Positions 61,161-64,000 of a stretch of 64,000 bases of DNA are shown here, in pieces. Location: NCBI GenBank assembly GCA_001898705.1, contig MKUU01000044.1, forward strand, positions 1 to 64,000, written 5' to 3'. Positions within the stretch are counted from its first letter, which is position 1. The number at the start of each line of letters is the position of its first letter. A model generated the notes under the pieces. The model searched no databases, had not been told where the DNA came from, and was given only the letters and a program-made list of their open reading frames with translations. Position numbers and translations under genes: made by a program. Source of the DNA: Caedibacter sp. 38-128 (GTDB taxonomy: Bacteria > Pseudomonadota > Alphaproteobacteria > Caedimonadales > Caedimonadaceae).

Positions 61161-61189
61161 ATTATGTAACTATACTCGATCATTGTCAA
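61161..61189 (-). promoter_or_regulatory. Promoter of the UmuD-like gene
   Basis: On the minus strand TTGACA (61184-61189), 17-bp spacer and CATAAT (61161-61166), 20 bp upstream of the start codon. No clear alphaproteobacterial SOS box (GTTC-N7-GTTC) was seen. Confidence 0.65.
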
Positions 61190-61227
61190 GCACAATTACA
61201 CTAATATTTAAAAAAATTATAATAAAA

Positions 61228-63177
61228 TTAGTTTGTTGTTCCTTCCCCATTTGGGAAATAATGCACGGGATATCCCTCATGAGCTTTTGACATAAAAAGT
61301 TTCCAGATTTTTGCAGGCAATCGACCTCCTGTGACCTTTTTCATTGATTTATTATCATCATTCCCCATCCATATTCCCGTCACAAGGTCAGGTGTAAACC
61401 CCACAGCCCAAGCATCGCGATATTTTTGGCTTGTCCCTGTCTTGCCTGCACAAGGACGCCCTATGTTAGCATTTTTCCCTGTTCCGTAAGCGAAGGCGGC
61501 CTCCATAAGTTTAAGCCCTTCTCTCACCGTTTGTGGCTGTAAAATCCTTCCCGCACCTTGGCTTTTTCTTTTATAAAGCAATTCGCCTTGCCCATTTCTT
61601 ACTTCAATAATGCCATACGGCCAAACACCAAAACCATGATTTGCTATCGTCGCATAGGCAGCAGATAATTCTAAAAGAGTCGCCTCCCCGGACCCCAAAA
61701 CAATGGTTAAATCCTTTGGCATAGGGCTTGTAAGACCCAAACGACGTGCCATTTTTGCGACTATTGGCCAGCCTAACTGATAAGCTAAACGAACAGGCAT
61801 TGCGTTCACAGAATAAGCAAAACCATCTTTTAATGTAAGCTCTCCTCGACTTTGCCACATGTAGTTTTTAGGCTTCCATTTGCCAATCTGCATGGGCACA
61901 TCGCTCACCATGGTCTCTGGCGTGTATTCATGCTCAAGCGCAGCCATAAAAACAAAAAATTTGAATGAAGATCCCGTTTGTCTTTTTGCTTGAGTCGCTC
62001 GATTAAATTGACTTTGCGCATAATTTTTCCCCCCAACCATGGCGCGCACACCTCCATCGGGCGTCATAGAGACTAATGAGGCTTGACTCGCATCGAACTT
62101 AGGTCCATCAGCTGTAAGAACTTCTAAAACACTTTCCTCAGCAAATTTTTGTAATCGAGGATCTAATGTTGTTTTAACCACGATATCTTCTGAAGGCTTA
62201 CCGATATATTCATCTAATGTCTCAAAAACCCAATCAGCAAAATAACGTCCTACTAAAGCTTCACTTTTTGTTTTTACAAGTTGCTCAGGTAAAGCTTGAT
62301 ACTGCTGAATGTCTTCTGCCCTCACATACCCTGCATCAACCATTGCCGCAAGTACGACACGGGCTCGAGAATGGGCAAGTTCAGGATTGCTGATAGGTGA
62401 ATATCTCGACGGCGCTTTCAACAAACCAGCAATAATAGCTGCTTGATACACCGAAAGCTCTTTAGCTGATTCACCGAAATAACGCCAAGCCGCGGCATTA
62501 ATCCCATAAACACCTGCTCCTAAGTAAACACGATTTAAATAAATAGAAAGGATATGGTCTTTTTTGAGGTGTGCCTCCAGCCAAAGAGCGAGCAAGACTT
62601 CTTGGACTTTACGGCGGAGAGACCGATCATTGGCTTCATAAAGTTTTTCAGAAAGCAGAAAATTTTTTGCCAACTGCTGAGTAATAGTACTTCCCCCTTG
62701 AACAACAGATCCTGCTCGAAAATTTGTCCATGCTGCTCGAAAAATTCCAAAAATATCGACCCCAAAATGCTCATAAAAACGACGATCTTCCGTGGCTAAA
62801 ATCGCTTGGGGAACATACTTCGGTAGGTCTTTCACATGAATAAAAGATCCATAAAGATCTCCATAGGTCGCAATTGTTGTGCCATCTCGAGCTAAAAGAG
62901 TGACACTAGGCTCACGTGTTGTTAGCTCAAGACGTTTAATATCAGGTAAATCATAAGCAAACCAAATTAAAGCACACCCTCCTAACACAACTCCCCAAAT
63001 TAGTATAGACAAGAGCCAAGCAACCAATTTTGACTTGCCCCCTTTTAAAGCTCTGTTTTTTGAAGGCTTTCTTGGGTTTGAAGCAGAAGACTTAGGAACC
63101 TTACTCTTGGGCCCCTGATAAGGGCGGTCTCCTGGATCTACCTTTAAAGTCGCATAAGATGGTGATTTTCTCTTCAT
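61228..63177 (-). CDS. Class A penicillin-binding protein (PBP1A family)
   Basis: A 649-residue bifunctional peptidoglycan synthase. A basic cytosolic tail and one membrane helix (about residues 55-78) precede a GT51 glycosyltransferase domain with ATEDRRFYEHFGVD, GGSTITQQLAKNF and RKVQEVLLALWLE. The transpeptidase has SxxK in TGSSFKFF, SVN in AYSVNAMP and KTGTS. All catalytic residues are present. The start at 63177 (MKRKSPSY) is chosen by family fit; a frame 21 codons longer is open but unlikely. Confidence 0.93.
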   Translation of the reverse strand: MKRKSPSYATLKVDPGDRPYQGPKSKVPKSSASNPRKPSKNRALKGGKSKLVAWLLSILIWGVVLGGCALIWFAYDLPDIKRLELTTREPSVTLLARDGTTIATYGDLYGSFIHVKDLPKYVPQAILATEDRRFYEHFGVDIFGIFRAAWTNFRAGSVVQGGSTITQQLAKNFLLSEKLYEANDRSLRRKVQEVLLALWLEAHLKKDHILSIYLNRVYLGAGVYGINAAAWRYFGESAKELSVYQAAIIAGLLKAPSRYSPISNPELAHSRARVVLAAMVDAGYVRAEDIQQYQALPEQLVKTKSEALVGRYFADWVFETLDEYIGKPSEDIVVKTTLDPRLQKFAEESVLEVLTADGPKFDASQASLVSMTPDGGVRAMVGGKNYAQSQFNRATQAKRQTGSSFKFFVFMAALEHEYTPETMVSDVPMQIGKWKPKNYMWQSRGELTLKDGFAYSVNAMPVRLAYQLGWPIVAKMARRLGLTSPMPKDLTIVLGSGEATLLELSAAYATIANHGFGVWPYGIIEVRNGQGELLYKRKSQGAGRILQPQTVREGLKLMEAAFAYGTGKNANIGRPCAGKTGTSQKYRDAWAVGFTPDLVTGIWMGNDDNKSMKKVTGGRLPAKIWKLFMSKAHEGYPVHYFPNGEGTTN

Positions 63178-63452
63178 GATTACTTTTAACTTTTGTATCC
63201 GTCTTTTTGAATTTTGTATCTTACACAAGATCAAACGCAAATGTCTAGTACCTCACAAATATACCACGCCTAAAATTTATTGCTTATGGCCTCATCCCCT
63301 TAAGCATGTGTTAAAAAAAGAATTTATAAAAATGAATAAATATAGACAGAAGACATAAATGATTATTAAATACTGTCATTTATTGCCCTGAAAACCCCTA
63401 GAAAACAGACGAAAAATGTATTCTCGTCCAATAAACTTAGAACGGAGCTTTT

Positions 63453-64000
63453 ATGCTTAAGGAAATTGAAATGCTTGTACAAGGTTATGAAGCTTTTAGA
63501 GATTCTTACTTTAATGGTGACAATGGTTTGTATGAAAAGTTGGTTGCAGAAGGGCAAAAACCAAAAATATTAATGATCGCGTGCTCAGATTCACGTGTAG
63601 ATCCAGCCATCGTGTTAGGATGTCAACCGGGCGATCTTTTTGTCGTTCGAAATGTTGCAAATCTCGTTCCTCCTTGCGAAGAGAGCGACCAAGGTTATCA
63701 TGGCACCAGTGCAGCTCTTGAATTTGGCATCAAAGCACTTAAAATTAAACATGTTGTCCTTTTTGGACATACACGCTGCGGTGGGATACAAAGTCTTTTT
63801 GAGGTGACACAAAAAAATAAAGAAAGATTAAGTTTTATCGAGAAATGGATGGAAATTGCCCGACCTGCTTTTGAAAAAGTACAACAACAGCATATTCATT
63901 CGTCGCTTGAAGATAAAATGACAACCTGTGAACAGTATTCACTTCTGCATTCACTCGAAAATCTAATGAGTTTTGACTGGATTCGAGAAAAAGTGGAAGC
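63453..64000 (+). CDS. Beta-class carbonic anhydrase (5' part, cut by window edge)
   Basis: An ORF beginning MLKEIEMLVQGYEAFRDSYF with GGAG upstream and still open at the window end (182 codons seen). The zinc site of beta carbonic anhydrases is clear: ACSDSRVDP with Cys and the Asp-Arg pair, and VVLFGHTRCGGIQ with His and Cys. Conserved RNVANLVPP and GTSAALEFGI lie between. It interconverts CO2 and bicarbonate in the cytosol. About the last 30-40 residues should lie past the window. The 275 bp before it, after the PBP gene, show no further gene. Confidence 0.93.
   Translation, partial: MLKEIEMLVQGYEAFRDSYFNGDNGLYEKLVAEGQKPKILMIACSDSRVDPAIVLGCQPGDLFVVRNVANLVPPCEESDQGYHGTSAALEFGIKALKIKHVVLFGHTRCGGIQSLFEVTQKNKERLSFIEKWMEIARPAFEKVQQQHIHSSLEDKMTTCEQYSLLHSLENLMSFDWIREKVE

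Overview
The window looks like chromosomal DNA of a low-GC alphaproteobacterium. The housekeeping genes fit that class: ftsK-lolA, groESL with a CIRCE element, yidD-yidC-engB, an IalB-like protein and ampG. The many large secreted proteins without assignable enzymology, a secreted acetyltransferase with basic tracts, and a Ti-type TraA relaxase fit an intracellular or host-associated lineage such as the Holosporales. That placement is an inference; no rRNA gene is present.

Layout. 1-5.1 kb: methyltransferase, tRNA-Ser with a small GIY-YIG cassette at its 3' end, marR-DUF1398 unit, ada, and a pirin-sugE operon. 5.2-13.5 kb: three HAD-like secreted paralogues in different states of decay, an ABC-F ATPase, an ion channel with a reduced voltage sensor, a secreted TraB/GumN-like protein, a scrap of a second channel gene, and two secreted proteins of unknown function. 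13.6-15.75 kb: groES-groEL with promoter, CIRCE and terminator. 16.3-25.6 kb: two tandem MFS carriers, a UDP-glucuronate-type epimerase, alpha/beta hydrolase, ampG, ftsK-lolA and a 44-codon small gene. 25.7-32.5 kb: two very large secreted coiled-coil proteins flanking a phospholipase-D-like nuclease and a HAD phosphatase.

32.68-55.74 kb is an integrative element in tRNA-Pro(UGG). It is bounded by a 53-bp exact (57 of 58) copy of the tRNA 3' half, and each end carries the same 20-bp inner repeat. From left to right it holds a tyrosine integrase; an unusual cluster with a UDP-GlcNAc 2-epimerase homologue, ABC exporter, ComB-family phosphatase, WbmS-like deacetylase, radical SAM enzyme, GT4-HAD fusion and GT4; a Ti-type TraA relaxase; and a peptide-modification (RiPP) locus.

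The RiPP locus (45.99-54.55 kb) is the most interesting part. A 63-residue precursor ends in a Tyr/His/Arg-rich core. It lies beside a radical SAM/SPASM protein fused to an HExxH domain, a Cys-rich DUF483-like protein, a 2OG-Fe(II) oxygenase, a UPF0489-type peptide-arginase homologue with a ParB-like domain and signal peptide, an ATP-grasp protein with a signal peptide, and an ABC exporter. The combination suggests a cross-linked, hydroxylated, ornithine-containing exported peptide.

55.8-64 kb returns to chromosome: two small secreted or lipoprotein genes, an IalB-like protein, engB-yidC-yidD, a UmuD-like peptidase, a class A PBP, and a beta-carbonic anhydrase cut by the window edge. All coordinates, motifs and repeats were read by eye; no database search was run.
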